The translations under genes were made by a program, and so were the position numbers. Of a stretch of 64,000 nt of DNA, positions 25,667 to 33,957 are shown one piece after another; the first letter of the stretch is position 1; every line of letters begins with the position of its first letter. The notes under the pieces are model-generated. The model was not told the origin of the DNA. It saw only the letters and a list, made by a program, of their open reading frames with translations, and did no database searches. The stretch is from Kribbella sandramycini (GTDB lineage: Bacteria; Actinomycetota; Actinomycetes; Propionibacteriales; Kribbellaceae): the NCBI RefSeq assembly GCF_013131805.1, contig NZ_JABJRC010000007.1:310001-374000 (forward strand), read 5' to 3'.

Positions 25667-26974
25667 ATGATGGTGGCCATGAGCACTCAGGTCGTGGAGA
25701 GACCGCCGATGCGGTATCCCAAACTCGCACAGCCGTGGATCGCGCTGTTCCTCGCCGTCCTGGCCGAGATCGGTATCGCGTTCTTCGTGCTGAGCGTGGT
25801 GTCGGTGCCGCTGATCGCGGTCTGGGTCGGCATCCCGCTGCTGCTGGCGGTCGTGCCGGCCACCCGCTGGTTTGCGAACTGCCACCGGACGATGCTGGCC
25901 GGTTTCATCGGCGAGCGGATCCCCCGCCCGTACAAGAAGCCGCCGCTGCCCGGCGTACTGATGTGGCTGCGGACGACGCTGACCGACCCGGCCACCTGGC
26001 GCGACATCGTCTGGCTGCTGGTGAACGCGGTGATCGGGTTCGCCTTGTGCCTGGTCAGCGCCGTGCTGTTCCTGACCACGATCTTCTACGGGGTCTATCC
26101 GCTGCTCGTGAAGGTCACACCGGAGGGCGTCTTCAACGAGCCGTTCGGCGGCCTGCTCTACGTGAACTTCTGGACCAGCTTCCTGGTGATGCCGGTCGCG
26201 CTGATCGGGTTCCTGATCTGGATGGCGGCCGGTGAGCGGCTGCTGAAGGCGAACGCCTACATCGCCCGCTCGCTGCTCGGGCCGACCGAGAGCGCGAAGC
26301 TGGCGCTGCGGGTCCGTGAGCTGGCGGAGTCCCGCGCGGAGACCGTCGACACCCAGGCGGCCGAGCTGCGCCGGATCGAGCGCGATCTGCACGACGGCGC
26401 GCAGGCCCGGCTGGCGGCGCTCAGCATGAACCTCGGCATGGCCGAGGAGATGGTCGCCCGCGACCCGGACCAGGCGGCGGCCCTGCTCACCGAGGCCCGC
26501 GAGTCGGCGAGTACGGCGCTGTCCGAGCTGCGTGACCTGGTCCGCGGGATCCACCCGCCGGTGCTGGCCGATCGCGGTCTGGAGGGCGCGGTCAAGGCGC
26601 TCGCGCTGACCTGCCCGTTCAAGGTCGACGTCACGTTCGACGTCCCGGGCCGGCCGGCCGCGCCGGTGGAGTCCGCGGCGTACTTCGCGGTCGCCGAGGC
26701 GCTGGCCAACGCGGTCAAGTACTCGGCCGCGACGAACGCCTGGATCCAGATCACCCACGAGGACGAGAAGCTGCACATCCTGGTCGGCGACGACGGGGTG
26801 GGAGGGGCGGTGATCCGGCCCGGCGGCGGTCTGTACGGTATCGAGCGGCGGCTGGCCGCCTTCGACGGTACGTTGACCGTGGTGAGCCCGAGCGCCGGGC
26901 CGACCACCGTGATCATGGAGCTGCCTTGCGAGTCCTCATCGCTGAAGACCACGCCCTCCTCCGGGACGGCCTGA
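25667..26974 (+). CDS. Sensor histidine kinase, DesK/NarL-partner type
   Basis: The 435-residue kinase has an N-terminal sensor region with about four membrane segments (residues 20-200), a HisKA_3 dimerisation helix with phosphorylated His242 in ERDLHDGAQ, and an HATPase domain with the N-box AEALANAVKYS and GDDGVGG. The membrane-only sensor suits detection of membrane state, as in DesK. Three in-frame ATGs exist (25667, 25670, 25679) and the true start is uncertain. The gene overlaps the regulator by 49 bases and is divergent from the desaturase, which supports a fluidity-sensing pathway. Confidence 0.9.
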   Translation: MMVAMSTQVVERPPMRYPKLAQPWIALFLAVLAEIGIAFFVLSVVSVPLIAVWVGIPLLLAVVPATRWFANCHRTMLAGFIGERIPRPYKKPPLPGVLMWLRTTLTDPATWRDIVWLLVNAVIGFALCLVSAVLFLTTIFYGVYPLLVKVTPEGVFNEPFGGLLYVNFWTSFLVMPVALIGFLIWMAAGERLLKANAYIARSLLGPTESAKLALRVRELAESRAETVDTQAAELRRIERDLHDGAQARLAALSMNLGMAEEMVARDPDQAAALLTEARESASTALSELRDLVRGIHPPVLADRGLEGAVKALALTCPFKVDVTFDVPGRPAAPVESAAYFAVAEALANAVKYSAATNAWIQITHEDEKLHILVGDDGVGGAVIRPGGGLYGIERRLAAFDGTLTVVSPSAGPTTVIMELPCESSSLKTTPSSGTA

Positions 26975-27570
26975 TCCGTCTGCTGGAGGCGCACGACTTC
27001 GAGGTCGTCGAGGCGGTCGACAACGGCCCCCGGCTGGTGCCCGCCCTGGTGGAGCACCGGCCGGATGTCGCCGTCGTCGACGTCCGGCTCCCGCCGACCT
27101 TCACCGACGAGGGCTTGCGGGCCGCGATCGAGGCGCGCAAGCAGGTCCCCGGTCTGCCGATCCTGGTGCTGTCCCAGTACGTCGAGCAGCTGTACGCCCG
27201 GGAGCTGCTGACCGGCGGCGGTGCCGTCGGCTACCTGCTCAAGGACCGCGTCTCCAACGTCGCCGACTTCCTCGACTCCGTCCGCCGCGTCGCCACCGGC
27301 GGCACCGCGATGGACCCCGACGTCATCGGCCAGCTGCTCGCCCGCAACACCCGCGACGAGCCCATCGGCCGGCTCACCCCGCGCGAGTCCGAAGTCCTCG
27401 GCCTGATGGCCGAAGGGCGCTCGAACGCCGCCATCGCCGCCGCCCTCTTCGTCACCGAGAAAGCGGTCTCGAAACACACCAACAACATCTTCGCGAAACT
27501 CGACCTCCCCCCGTCGGAAGACGACAACCGCCGCGTGATGGCCGTCCTCCAGTACCTCTCCGCCCGCTGA
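26926..27570 (+). CDS. NarL/FixJ-family response regulator, DesR-like
   Basis: The 214-residue regulator has a receiver domain with Glu7-Asp8, phospho-acceptor Asp52 in VVDVRL, Lys in LLKDRV, and a C-terminal LuxR helix-turn-helix (TPRESEVLGLMAEGRSN, then EKAVSKHTNNIFAKL). The TTG start lies inside the kinase gene, so translation is coupled. By analogy it should bind the desaturase promoter when phosphorylated. Confidence 0.93.
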   Translation: MRVLIAEDHALLRDGLIRLLEAHDFEVVEAVDNGPRLVPALVEHRPDVAVVDVRLPPTFTDEGLRAAIEARKQVPGLPILVLSQYVEQLYARELLTGGGAVGYLLKDRVSNVADFLDSVRRVATGGTAMDPDVIGQLLARNTRDEPIGRLTPRESEVLGLMAEGRSNAAIAAALFVTEKAVSKHTNNIFAKLDLPPSEDDNRRVMAVLQYLSAR

Positions 27571-27627
27571 CTCACCCCCATTTCGTGGGCCCACCCAGCA
27601 ACGCCATAGGTCCACCCAGCAAACAGC

Positions 27628-27659
27628 GGGAGAGCCCACCGCCTGCGGTAGGCTCTCCC
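27628..27659. terminator. Strong hairpin nested in a larger inverted repeat (27574-27695)
   Basis: GGGAGAGCC and GGCTCTCCC pair perfectly, and inside them ACCGC pairs with GCGGT around CT. Outside, TGGGCCCACCC near 27586-27596 is matched by GGGTGGGCCCA near 27670-27680, with CATTTC/GAAATG extending the arms across one mismatch and a three-base bulge. The structure fills the gap between two convergent genes and probably stops transcription from both sides. Confidence 0.7.
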
Positions 27660-27694
27660 AGCTTCTCGTGGGTGGGCCCAGGAAATGAGTGGGG

Positions 27695-28426
27695 TCAGGA
27701 GCGGAGGCGGGAGAGGAACTCGCGGGTTCGGGGTTCTTGGGGGTTGTCGAGGACTTGGGCGGGTGGGCCGATCTCCAGCGGGCGGCCTTGGTGGAGGAAG
27801 CAGACTCGGTCGGCGACTTCGCGGGCGAAGGACATCTCGTGGGTGCAGACGAGCATCGTCATCCCTTCGCGTTTGAGGTCGCGGAGGAGGTCGAGGACTT
27901 CGCCGACGAGTTCGGGGTCGAGGGCGGAGGTGACCTCGTCGAGGAGGAGCAGCTGGGGGTTGTTGACCATGGCCCGGGCGATGGCGGCGCGTTGCTGCTG
28001 GCCGCCGGAGAGTTCGTCGGGTTTGGCGGTGGCCTTCTCGGCGAGGCCGACGCGGGTGAGCATGGCAAGGGCCCGACGACGGGCCTCCGGGGGCGCGACG
28101 CCGTGGACGCGGATCGGCGCGAGCGTGATGTTGTCCAGCACGGTCAGGTGCGGAAACAGGTTGTAGGACTGGAAGACGAAACCGATCCCCGACCGCACCT
28201 GGTCGGCGTTCACCCGCGGGTCGGTGATGTCCCGACCGGCCAGCTCGACGACGCCGTCGTCCACCACCTCGAGCAGGTTCACACAACGCAACAACGTCGA
28301 TTTCCCCGACCCGGAGGCGCCGATCAGCACGACGCACTCCCCTTGGGCGACGTCCAGGCTGAAATCGTGCAGGACGACGTTCGCGCCGTACGACTTCCGC
28401 ACACCACGCAGCGACAAGAGCGTCAT
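27695..28426 (-). CDS. Polar amino-acid ABC transporter ATPase
   Basis: The 243-residue ATPase has Walker A GASGSGKS, Q-loop FQSYNLFPHLTVLDNI, signature LSGGQQQR, Walker B LLLLDE and switch THEMSFARE. These blocks place it in the GlnQ/HisP polar amino-acid group. Its ATG overlaps the permease stop by four bases (ATGA). The 3' third is C-rich and G-poor in the RNA sense, ending in the hairpin structure at 27574-27695. Confidence 0.95.
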   Translation of the reverse strand: MTLLSLRGVRKSYGANVVLHDFSLDVAQGECVVLIGASGSGKSTLLRCVNLLEVVDDGVVELAGRDITDPRVNADQVRSGIGFVFQSYNLFPHLTVLDNITLAPIRVHGVAPPEARRRALAMLTRVGLAEKATAKPDELSGGQQQRAAIARAMVNNPQLLLLDEVTSALDPELVGEVLDLLRDLKREGMTMLVCTHEMSFAREVADRVCFLHQGRPLEIGPPAQVLDNPQEPRTREFLSRLRS

Positions 28427-29271
28427 ACCGGTCCCCCTCCGACGCCGTACCAGCCCTGCCGGCGCGCGACGTAGTCGGTCAGCCGGGTGAGCGGGATGGT
28501 CAGCGCGACGAACAGCAGCCCCGCCACGACGTACGGGGTGAAGTTGAAGTCGATCGCGGTCTCCAGCTGGGCGGCGCGGATGGCGTCGATCACGCCGAGG
28601 ACCGCGATCAGGCCGGAGTCCTTCTGCAGGCTGACGAAGTCGTTCAGCAACGGCGGCAGCACCCGGCGGACCGCCTGCGGCAGGACGACGAAGCGCAGCG
28701 TCTGCCGGTACGTCAGCCCGAGCGACCGCGCCGCGGCCCGCTGCGACGGGTGCACCGACTCGATCCCGGCCCGGAACACCTCGGCGACGTACGACGAGTA
28801 GGTCAGCACGAGCGCCGCCCCACCCCAGATCACCGCGTCGCTCGGCAACCCGCGCAACTGCAGCGCCGGTACGCCGAAGCCCAGCAGAAAGATCACCAGC
28901 AGCAGCGGCAGCCCGCGGAACACGTCCGTGTACGCCGCCGCGAACACCCGGAGCGGGAAGAAGATCGGCCCGCGCAACGTCCGCAGGATCGCCAGCGTCA
29001 TCCCGATGATCACGATCAGCACGGCGCAGATCAGCATCACCCGGATGTTCAGCCAGAGCCCCTGCGCGACCGTCGGCAGCGCCTCCCACGCCCGGTCGGC
29101 GTTGAAGAACGTCTCCCGGACCCGCGGCCAGCCCGGCGTCGATCCGATGCCGAAGGCGACCAGCACGAGCAGCACGATCGAGCTGCCGGCCGCGATCAGC
29201 GTCGAGCGCCGCGCCTGCCGCCGCCGGTACGCCGTCCGTTCCTGCTGCAGCGCTGAAGGTTCCCAGCTCAT
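28423..29271 (-). CDS. Polar amino-acid ABC transporter permease
   Basis: The 282-residue membrane protein of the HisM/GlnP family has about five helices, the FRGLPLLL motif, and an EAA loop around AARSLGLTYRQTLRFVVLPQ. It probably forms a homodimer since no second permease gene is present. It overlaps both neighbours by four bases. The N-terminal 25 residues are cytoplasmic and basic. Confidence 0.94.
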   Translation of the reverse strand: MSWEPSALQQERTAYRRRQARRSTLIAAGSSIVLLVLVAFGIGSTPGWPRVRETFFNADRAWEALPTVAQGLWLNIRVMLICAVLIVIIGMTLAILRTLRGPIFFPLRVFAAAYTDVFRGLPLLLVIFLLGFGVPALQLRGLPSDAVIWGGAALVLTYSSYVAEVFRAGIESVHPSQRAAARSLGLTYRQTLRFVVLPQAVRRVLPPLLNDFVSLQKDSGLIAVLGVIDAIRAAQLETAIDFNFTPYVVAGLLFVALTIPLTRLTDYVARRQGWYGVGGGPV

Positions 29272-30122
29272 GAGAGCTCGGGCGCGCCTTCCTCGGTCAG
29301 GTACTGCTGCTGCAGTTTCGCCAGCGTCCCGTCAGCCTTGAGCGCGTCGACGGCCTGGGACACGCAGCCGGTCAGCTTCGAGTCCTTCTCCAGCACGAAT
29401 CCGAACTGCTCAGCCGCCCCGGACGCCGGCAGCTGGCCGACGATCTTGCCGTTGTCGAGCTGCGCCGCGGTCATGTAGAAGGCGGTCGGCAGGTCGACGA
29501 CGATCCCGTCCAGCTGCTTGTTCTTCAGCGCCTGCACGGCCAGGTCGTTGGTGTCGTACGCCGCCACCTGCTGCTTGGGCTTGATCTGATCCTTGGCGAC
29601 CGTGTAGCTCGTCGTCCCGACCTGGGCGCCGAGTTTGGCCTCCGCGAGCTCGGCGACCGTCTTGGCGTTCGCGATCTTGCTGCCCGCGGTGGTGATCACG
29701 GTCTGCCGGACGTCGTAGTACCCCGACGAGAAGTCGACCGCCTTGCGGCGCGCGTCCGAGATCGACACCTGGTTGACGTCCAGGTCGAACTTCTTCGGGC
29801 CCGGCGCGAACGCGGCGTTGAACTGCACGGTCTGCCACTTCACCGCATCCTTGGCGAACCCCAGCTTCGCCGCCACCGCATACGTGACCGCCGACTCGTA
29901 GCCCTGCCCGTTCGCCGGGTCGTCCTTGCTGAACCACGGCTCGTACGCCGGCTTGTCCGTCCCGACCGAGAGCGTCCCCGCCGTCTTCACCGCCAGCTTG
30001 TCCTTGCCACAGGCATCCGCCCCGGTCGGCGCCGGCGTACCGCTCGACTGGTCCTCCGGCGCACAAGCAACCACACCCAGCAGCAGCACCGCCGCCGCCA
30101 TCCCCAACACACGCGAAGTCAT
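29268..30122 (-). CDS. Amino-acid-binding lipoprotein of an ABC transporter (family 3)
   Basis: The 284-residue lipoprotein has a lipobox VVAC (residues 17-20) and the family 3 fold: TLSVGTDKPAYEPW opening, the FDLDVNQVSIS hinge block, the YDVRQTVIT strand and a VVDLPTA ligand strand. Amino-acid type cannot be fixed. The ATG at 30122 lies six bases after TACGCT with no Shine-Dalgarno, which suggests a leaderless mRNA and rejects the frame extension 84 bases upstream. It leads the three-gene transport operon. Confidence 0.93.
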   Translation of the reverse strand: MTSRVLGMAAAVLLLGVVACAPEDQSSGTPAPTGADACGKDKLAVKTAGTLSVGTDKPAYEPWFSKDDPANGQGYESAVTYAVAAKLGFAKDAVKWQTVQFNAAFAPGPKKFDLDVNQVSISDARRKAVDFSSGYYDVRQTVITTAGSKIANAKTVAELAEAKLGAQVGTTSYTVAKDQIKPKQQVAAYDTNDLAVQALKNKQLDGIVVDLPTAFYMTAAQLDNGKIVGQLPASGAAEQFGFVLEKDSKLTGCVSQAVDALKADGTLAKLQQQYLTEEGAPELS

Positions 30123-30128
30123 GGTCAG

Positions 30129-30134
30129 AGCGTA
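30129..30134 (-). promoter_or_regulatory. Candidate -10 box of the amino-acid ABC operon
   Basis: TACGCT on the minus strand ends six bases before the binding-protein ATG, the same box and spacing as at tctC and kdgD. Confidence 0.45.
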
Positions 30135-30219
30135 AGGCCAGTCACTAAGGACAGGAGGTAGTGACGTCATCAGGCGGACGGGAGCCGAGGCTGAGCGTAA
30201 GCACACGGCCGCGGGCCGA

Positions 30220-31029
30220 CTACCTCCTGTCGTTGGCGACGGTGTTTCGCCGGTAGGAGGTGGGGCTGGTACCGGTGGCGAGACGGAAGCGGGTGGAGAA
30301 GTAGAGGGGGTCGGGGTAGCCGACTTCGGCGGCGACGGAGGCGATCGAGCGGGTGGTGAGTTCGAGGAGACGGCGGGCGGCGTCGATCCGGCGGCGTTCG
30401 ACGAACTGCTGCGGGGTGATGCCGAGTTGTGCGCGGAAGAGGTGGGCGAAGCGGGAGACGGAGAGGTTGGCGGCGCGGGCCAGGTCGGTGACGTCGAGGG
30501 CGGCCTTGAGGTTCTGGTCGACGAGTTCGATCGCGCGGAGGAGGCGGTCGTCGATGCGGACGGCCTTCGGGTTCTGGGTGTCGCACCAGAGCAGGGCGGC
30601 TTCGAGGGCGTTCAGGCTGAGCAACTCACCTTGGGGCAGGACGCTGCGCTGGAAACGGACTGCGTCGCGCAGGTGGCCGGCGATCCGATCGGTGTTCGCG
30701 GGCCGGAGCAACAGGATGCCGGGAGCAACGACCGGCCAGTCCAGGAGCGGGAGCCACTCGGGCTTCGGGTGCAGGTGCGCGTAGACGAAGTGCCAGCGCT
30801 CCCCCACGGTCCCGTAGTCGTGCAGTGTGCCGGGCCGGACCAGCACGATCGTGCCTGGTTCGGCCGCGACGGCGCTGAAGTGGCCGGCGCCGTCCAGGGT
30901 CAGCACGAGCAGCCAGTCTGTCGTCCCGCGCCGCCGGAACGTCCGGTACTCCGGTCCCTCGTCGAACTCGCCGGTGACCAGCCGGCGCACGACCGGCGAG
31001 GGCGACTCAGCAGGATCTCGAAGGTTCAC
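30220..31029 (-). CDS. AraC-family transcriptional regulator
   Basis: The 269-residue regulator has an N-terminal cupin-like sensor (about residues 15-140) and a C-terminal double helix-turn-helix with LARAANLSVSRFAHLFRAQLG and the second motif ending YPDPLYFSTRFRLATG, followed by the usual SPTSYRR. I choose GTG 31029, eight bases after TAGTCT; the earlier ATG would reach into the divergent gene. Its targets may be the divergent dioxygenase or the amino-acid transporter 97 bases downstream. The sensor half suggests a sugar or organic ligand, unproven. Confidence 0.9.
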   Translation of the reverse strand: MNLRDPAESPSPVVRRLVTGEFDEGPEYRTFRRRGTTDWLLVLTLDGAGHFSAVAAEPGTIVLVRPGTLHDYGTVGERWHFVYAHLHPKPEWLPLLDWPVVAPGILLLRPANTDRIAGHLRDAVRFQRSVLPQGELLSLNALEAALLWCDTQNPKAVRIDDRLLRAIELVDQNLKAALDVTDLARAANLSVSRFAHLFRAQLGITPQQFVERRRIDAARRLLELTTRSIASVAAEVGYPDPLYFSTRFRLATGTSPTSYRRNTVANDRR

Positions 31030-31037
31030 AGCGCAAT

Positions 31038-31043
31038 AGACTA
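31038..31043 (-). promoter_or_regulatory. Candidate -10 box of the AraC-type regulator gene
   Basis: TAGTCT on the minus strand ends eight bases before the GTG, within the 50-base divergent spacer shared with the dioxygenase gene. Confidence 0.4.
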
Positions 31044-31079
31044 TCGCCGGGCGCCGTCGTCCGGACCGATCCTGAAGAC

Positions 31080-31865
31080 ATGACCGCACTTGCCGAGATC
31101 TACGCCGCCGAAGGTGTCGTCCAGGTCCCCCAGCTCCTCGACCCGACCGAGGTCGACCGCATCCGCACCGCGTTCATGGCGCAGGTCGAGTCCGATCGCT
31201 CGATGGACTTCGACGACGGCATCCCGGACGGCGACCCGCTCGCCCGCTACCCGCGGTTCGTGCACCCGCACCGGCGGACCGATGTCGAGGCCGGCCGGCT
31301 GGCCCGCGAGCTGATGCTCGACAGCCGGATCCTCGATGTCGTCAGCACGCTGATCGGCCCGCCGCTGGCCGCCCAGTCGATGTTCTACTTCAAGCCGCCG
31401 GGCGCCCGCGGCCAGGCGCTGCACCAGGACAACATGTTCCTCCGCGCCGACCCCGAGACCTGCCTGGCGGCCTGGATCGCCATCGACGACGTCGACGGTG
31501 AGAACGGCGGCCTGGCCGTCGTCCCCGGCTCGCACCGGACCGAGCTGGTCTGCCCCGAGGCCGCCGACCTGACCGAGTCCTTCACCAACGCCGAGGTGCC
31601 GATCCCGGCCGGCCTGCACAAGGTCCAGACCAGGATGCGAGCCGGTGACGTGCTGTTCTTCCACGGCAGCGTCGTCCACGGCTCCCGCCCGAACACCAGC
31701 CCTGACCGCTTCCGCCGCTCGCTGATCTTCCACTACGTCCCCGAGGCGAGCACCGAGATCGCCGCCTTCTACAACCCCCTCATCCGCCCCGACCACCAGC
31801 CGGCCACCCTCCCCGAAGCCCTCGGCGGCGGCCCCTGCGGCAACTACGGCGATCAGGAGCCGTAA
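31080..31865 (+). CDS. Phytanoyl-CoA dioxygenase (PhyH) family protein
   Basis: The 261-residue iron/2-oxoglutarate oxygenase has a jelly-roll core with the metal triad His115-x-Asp117 (HQD) and a distal His200 in the block HGSVVHGS, plus an arginine in RRSLIFHYV for 2-oxoglutarate. Members hydroxylate very diverse small molecules. The substrate is unknown, but divergence from an AraC regulator suggests inducible use of a carbon source or ectoine-like compound. The end overlaps the convergent membrane gene by 13 bases. Confidence 0.9.
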   Translation: MTALAEIYAAEGVVQVPQLLDPTEVDRIRTAFMAQVESDRSMDFDDGIPDGDPLARYPRFVHPHRRTDVEAGRLARELMLDSRILDVVSTLIGPPLAAQSMFYFKPPGARGQALHQDNMFLRADPETCLAAWIAIDDVDGENGGLAVVPGSHRTELVCPEAADLTESFTNAEVPIPAGLHKVQTRMRAGDVLFFHGSVVHGSRPNTSPDRFRRSLIFHYVPEASTEIAAFYNPLIRPDHQPATLPEALGGGPCGNYGDQEP

Positions 31866-32896
31866 ATCGTCACCCCGAGATAACACCCGAGCCAGGTGAA
31901 CCCGAGCAACCCACCCGAGAACCCGAGCAGCCGCAACAACATCCCACCAGGCGTCTCGTCGTCGCCGGGATCCCGGAACTTCAGACCGGGGTTGGGCAGA
32001 TTGGGGCCTGCGTACTTCCCCCAGTCCTCCAGAACATGCCGCGGGATGCTGAGCCGGTCGAGGGCCGCGAGCCCACGGATCAGCGACTCGGCCAGCGGGC
32101 TGCGGTCGTACAGCGCGATCACGCGGCCGTCGATCGTCAGACCGATCGGCCGGGCGCCGAGCAGCGCATCCATGTTCCGCGGGTGCAGGACGGCCATCAG
32201 GTAGCGCGGGTCGTCGCCGAGCACGTCGAAGGCGCGGTTGAACCGCTCGCTCTCCAGGGTCAGGTCCGACCGCGCCAGCCCGCCGGGCCGAACCTCCAGG
32301 GTCGGCAGATTGAATTCGACGAGCCGGATGAACGCGCTCAGCCGAACCCGGCGGGCCACCAGCCAGTGCCACTTGACCCAGCGCACTTCGAAGGCGACAC
32401 CGGTCGGCGTCCGGACGGCGTCCCGGGTACTCCGCGCCACGCCGACCGGGAGCGGCAGGATCGGCAGCTGCAGCTTCTTCGTCGGAACCACCTGCCAACC
32501 GTTGCGCCAGGCAAGCTCTCTCAGTGCGCGGGAAGCCCGGCGCGGCCAGGTGTAGACGAGGTACGCCGCGACCAGGAACAGCGCCACCAGCAGCGGGACG
32601 ACGGCAATCGTCGGCACCGGCCCGGAGTCGTACACCACCCAGAGCACCCGCAGGATGGCCGCCAGCACACCGGCCAGCGCGATCCAGCGACCTACCGGCG
32701 CCGCGCTCTGACCGGCCGACACCAGGAGCCAGGCCACCGGCAGGACCGTCAGCGAGAAGGTCGTCATCATCGACCCCCACTCCGGCCAGTCGGCACCGGC
32801 GAACCCGTCCATGCCGTACAACGCAACCAGCGTGAAAATCATCAACAGGCGGGAGGCGAGCGCCGCCAATTCCCACGCTGTGAAGAGCTTTCCCAT
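31853..32896 (-). CDS. Membrane protein of unknown function, paralogue B of a tandem pair
   Basis: The 347-residue protein has four N-terminal membrane helices (residues 8-120), a conserved soluble domain (about 125-310) and one C-terminal helix. The soluble domain carries FNRAFDVLGDDPRYLMAVLHPRNM, shared almost word for word with the upstream gene and vaguely like the DUF3137 domain. The ATG directly follows the TAG of its paralogue. No enzyme motif is visible. Confidence 0.75.
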   Translation of the reverse strand: MGKLFTAWELAALASRLLMIFTLVALYGMDGFAGADWPEWGSMMTTFSLTVLPVAWLLVSAGQSAAPVGRWIALAGVLAAILRVLWVVYDSGPVPTIAVVPLLVALFLVAAYLVYTWPRRASRALRELAWRNGWQVVPTKKLQLPILPLPVGVARSTRDAVRTPTGVAFEVRWVKWHWLVARRVRLSAFIRLVEFNLPTLEVRPGGLARSDLTLESERFNRAFDVLGDDPRYLMAVLHPRNMDALLGARPIGLTIDGRVIALYDRSPLAESLIRGLAALDRLSIPRHVLEDWGKYAGPNLPNPGLKFRDPGDDETPGGMLLRLLGFSGGLLGFTWLGCYLGVTIYGS

Positions 32897-33928
32897 CTAC
32901 GCTCCGTAGATCTGCACTGCGGCGAGGCAGGACAGGTAGGTGAGGCCGAGCAGTCCGGCGGCGAAGAAGAACAGGCGGGCCAGGACGACGTTTGCTGGGA
33001 GGTCCGGCAGGCGGAAGCGGAGGCCTCGGCCGGGCGTGGTGCCGCGGTACTGGCCGTAGTCCTCGGCGACGTGGGGCGGAATGGTGAGGCGGTCGAGGGC
33101 GGTGAGGCCGCGGGTGAGGGAGTCGGTCAGTGGGCCGTCGTCCGACAGCACCAGGGCGGCCCGGTTGACGGCCAGGCTGATCGGGCGGGCGTCGAGGAGC
33201 GTTTGCAGGTTCCGGGGGTGCAGGGTCGCCATCAGGTAGCGCGGGTTGTCGCCGAGGACGTCGAAGCTGCGGTTGAACTCACCGCTCTCCAGCTCCAGGT
33301 CGGAGCGCGCCAGTCCACCGGGCCGGACTTCGAACGGCGGGAGCGCGACGTCGAGGATGCGGACGAAGACGCTCAACCGGCGCCGGTGAGCGATCAGCCA
33401 GTGCCACTGCAGCCAGCGCACCTCGAAGGCGACACCGCCGCTCGGCGTCCGGACGGCGTCCCGGACGCTCCAAGCCCGGCCGACCGGGGCCGGCAGCTCA
33501 GGCAGGTTCAGCTTGCGGGCTTCCTCCAGCTGCCAGCCGTGTCGCGCGGCGAGGTCGCGGAGCGGGCGGGACGACCGGGGCCAGGTGTAGACCAGCCAGA
33601 CCGCGATGCCCAGCAGGAACAACAGCACCGGCAGTACGGCGACCGTCGCGGACCAGCCGCCGTCGTACGCCGTCCACAGCACGCGTAGCAGAACACCGCC
33701 GACCGCGACAGCCGAGATCCAGCGGGCGGTTGCCAGCCCGCCGGACGACATGATGATCAGCCACATCGCCGCCGGAACCACCGTGATCCCGACCAGGAAC
33801 ATCGTCGACTGCCAGCCCGGCCAGTCGGCGCCGACCTGACCAGGCATGAACATCAGCCCGAGGGTCAGCGTGAAGTGCAGGAACAGCATGCAGCCGGCGA
33901 CCACATACCCCGCGACCTTTTCTCGCAC
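32897..33928 (-). CDS. Membrane protein of unknown function, paralogue A of a tandem pair
   Basis: The 343-residue protein has the same layout as the next gene: four N-terminal helices, a soluble domain with EVRWLQWHWL and FNRSFDVLGDNPRYLMATLHPRN, and a terminal helix ending IYGA. By eye roughly 45-50% of positions match the paralogue, so this is an old tandem duplication. The GTG start lies seven bases after CAGACT with no ribosome site. It follows the dehydrogenase gene by 29 bases in the opposite reading direction sense, that is, it is upstream of that gene's 3' end on the same strand. Confidence 0.75.
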   Translation of the reverse strand: MREKVAGYVVAGCMLFLHFTLTLGLMFMPGQVGADWPGWQSTMFLVGITVVPAAMWLIIMSSGGLATARWISAVAVGGVLLRVLWTAYDGGWSATVAVLPVLLFLLGIAVWLVYTWPRSSRPLRDLAARHGWQLEEARKLNLPELPAPVGRAWSVRDAVRTPSGGVAFEVRWLQWHWLIAHRRRLSVFVRILDVALPPFEVRPGGLARSDLELESGEFNRSFDVLGDNPRYLMATLHPRNLQTLLDARPISLAVNRAALVLSDDGPLTDSLTRGLTALDRLTIPPHVAEDYGQYRGTTPGRGLRFRLPDLPANVVLARLFFFAAGLLGLTYLSCLAAVQIYGA

Positions 33929-33957
33929 CCGCGGCAGTCTGCCAGGTGCGCGGGCCG

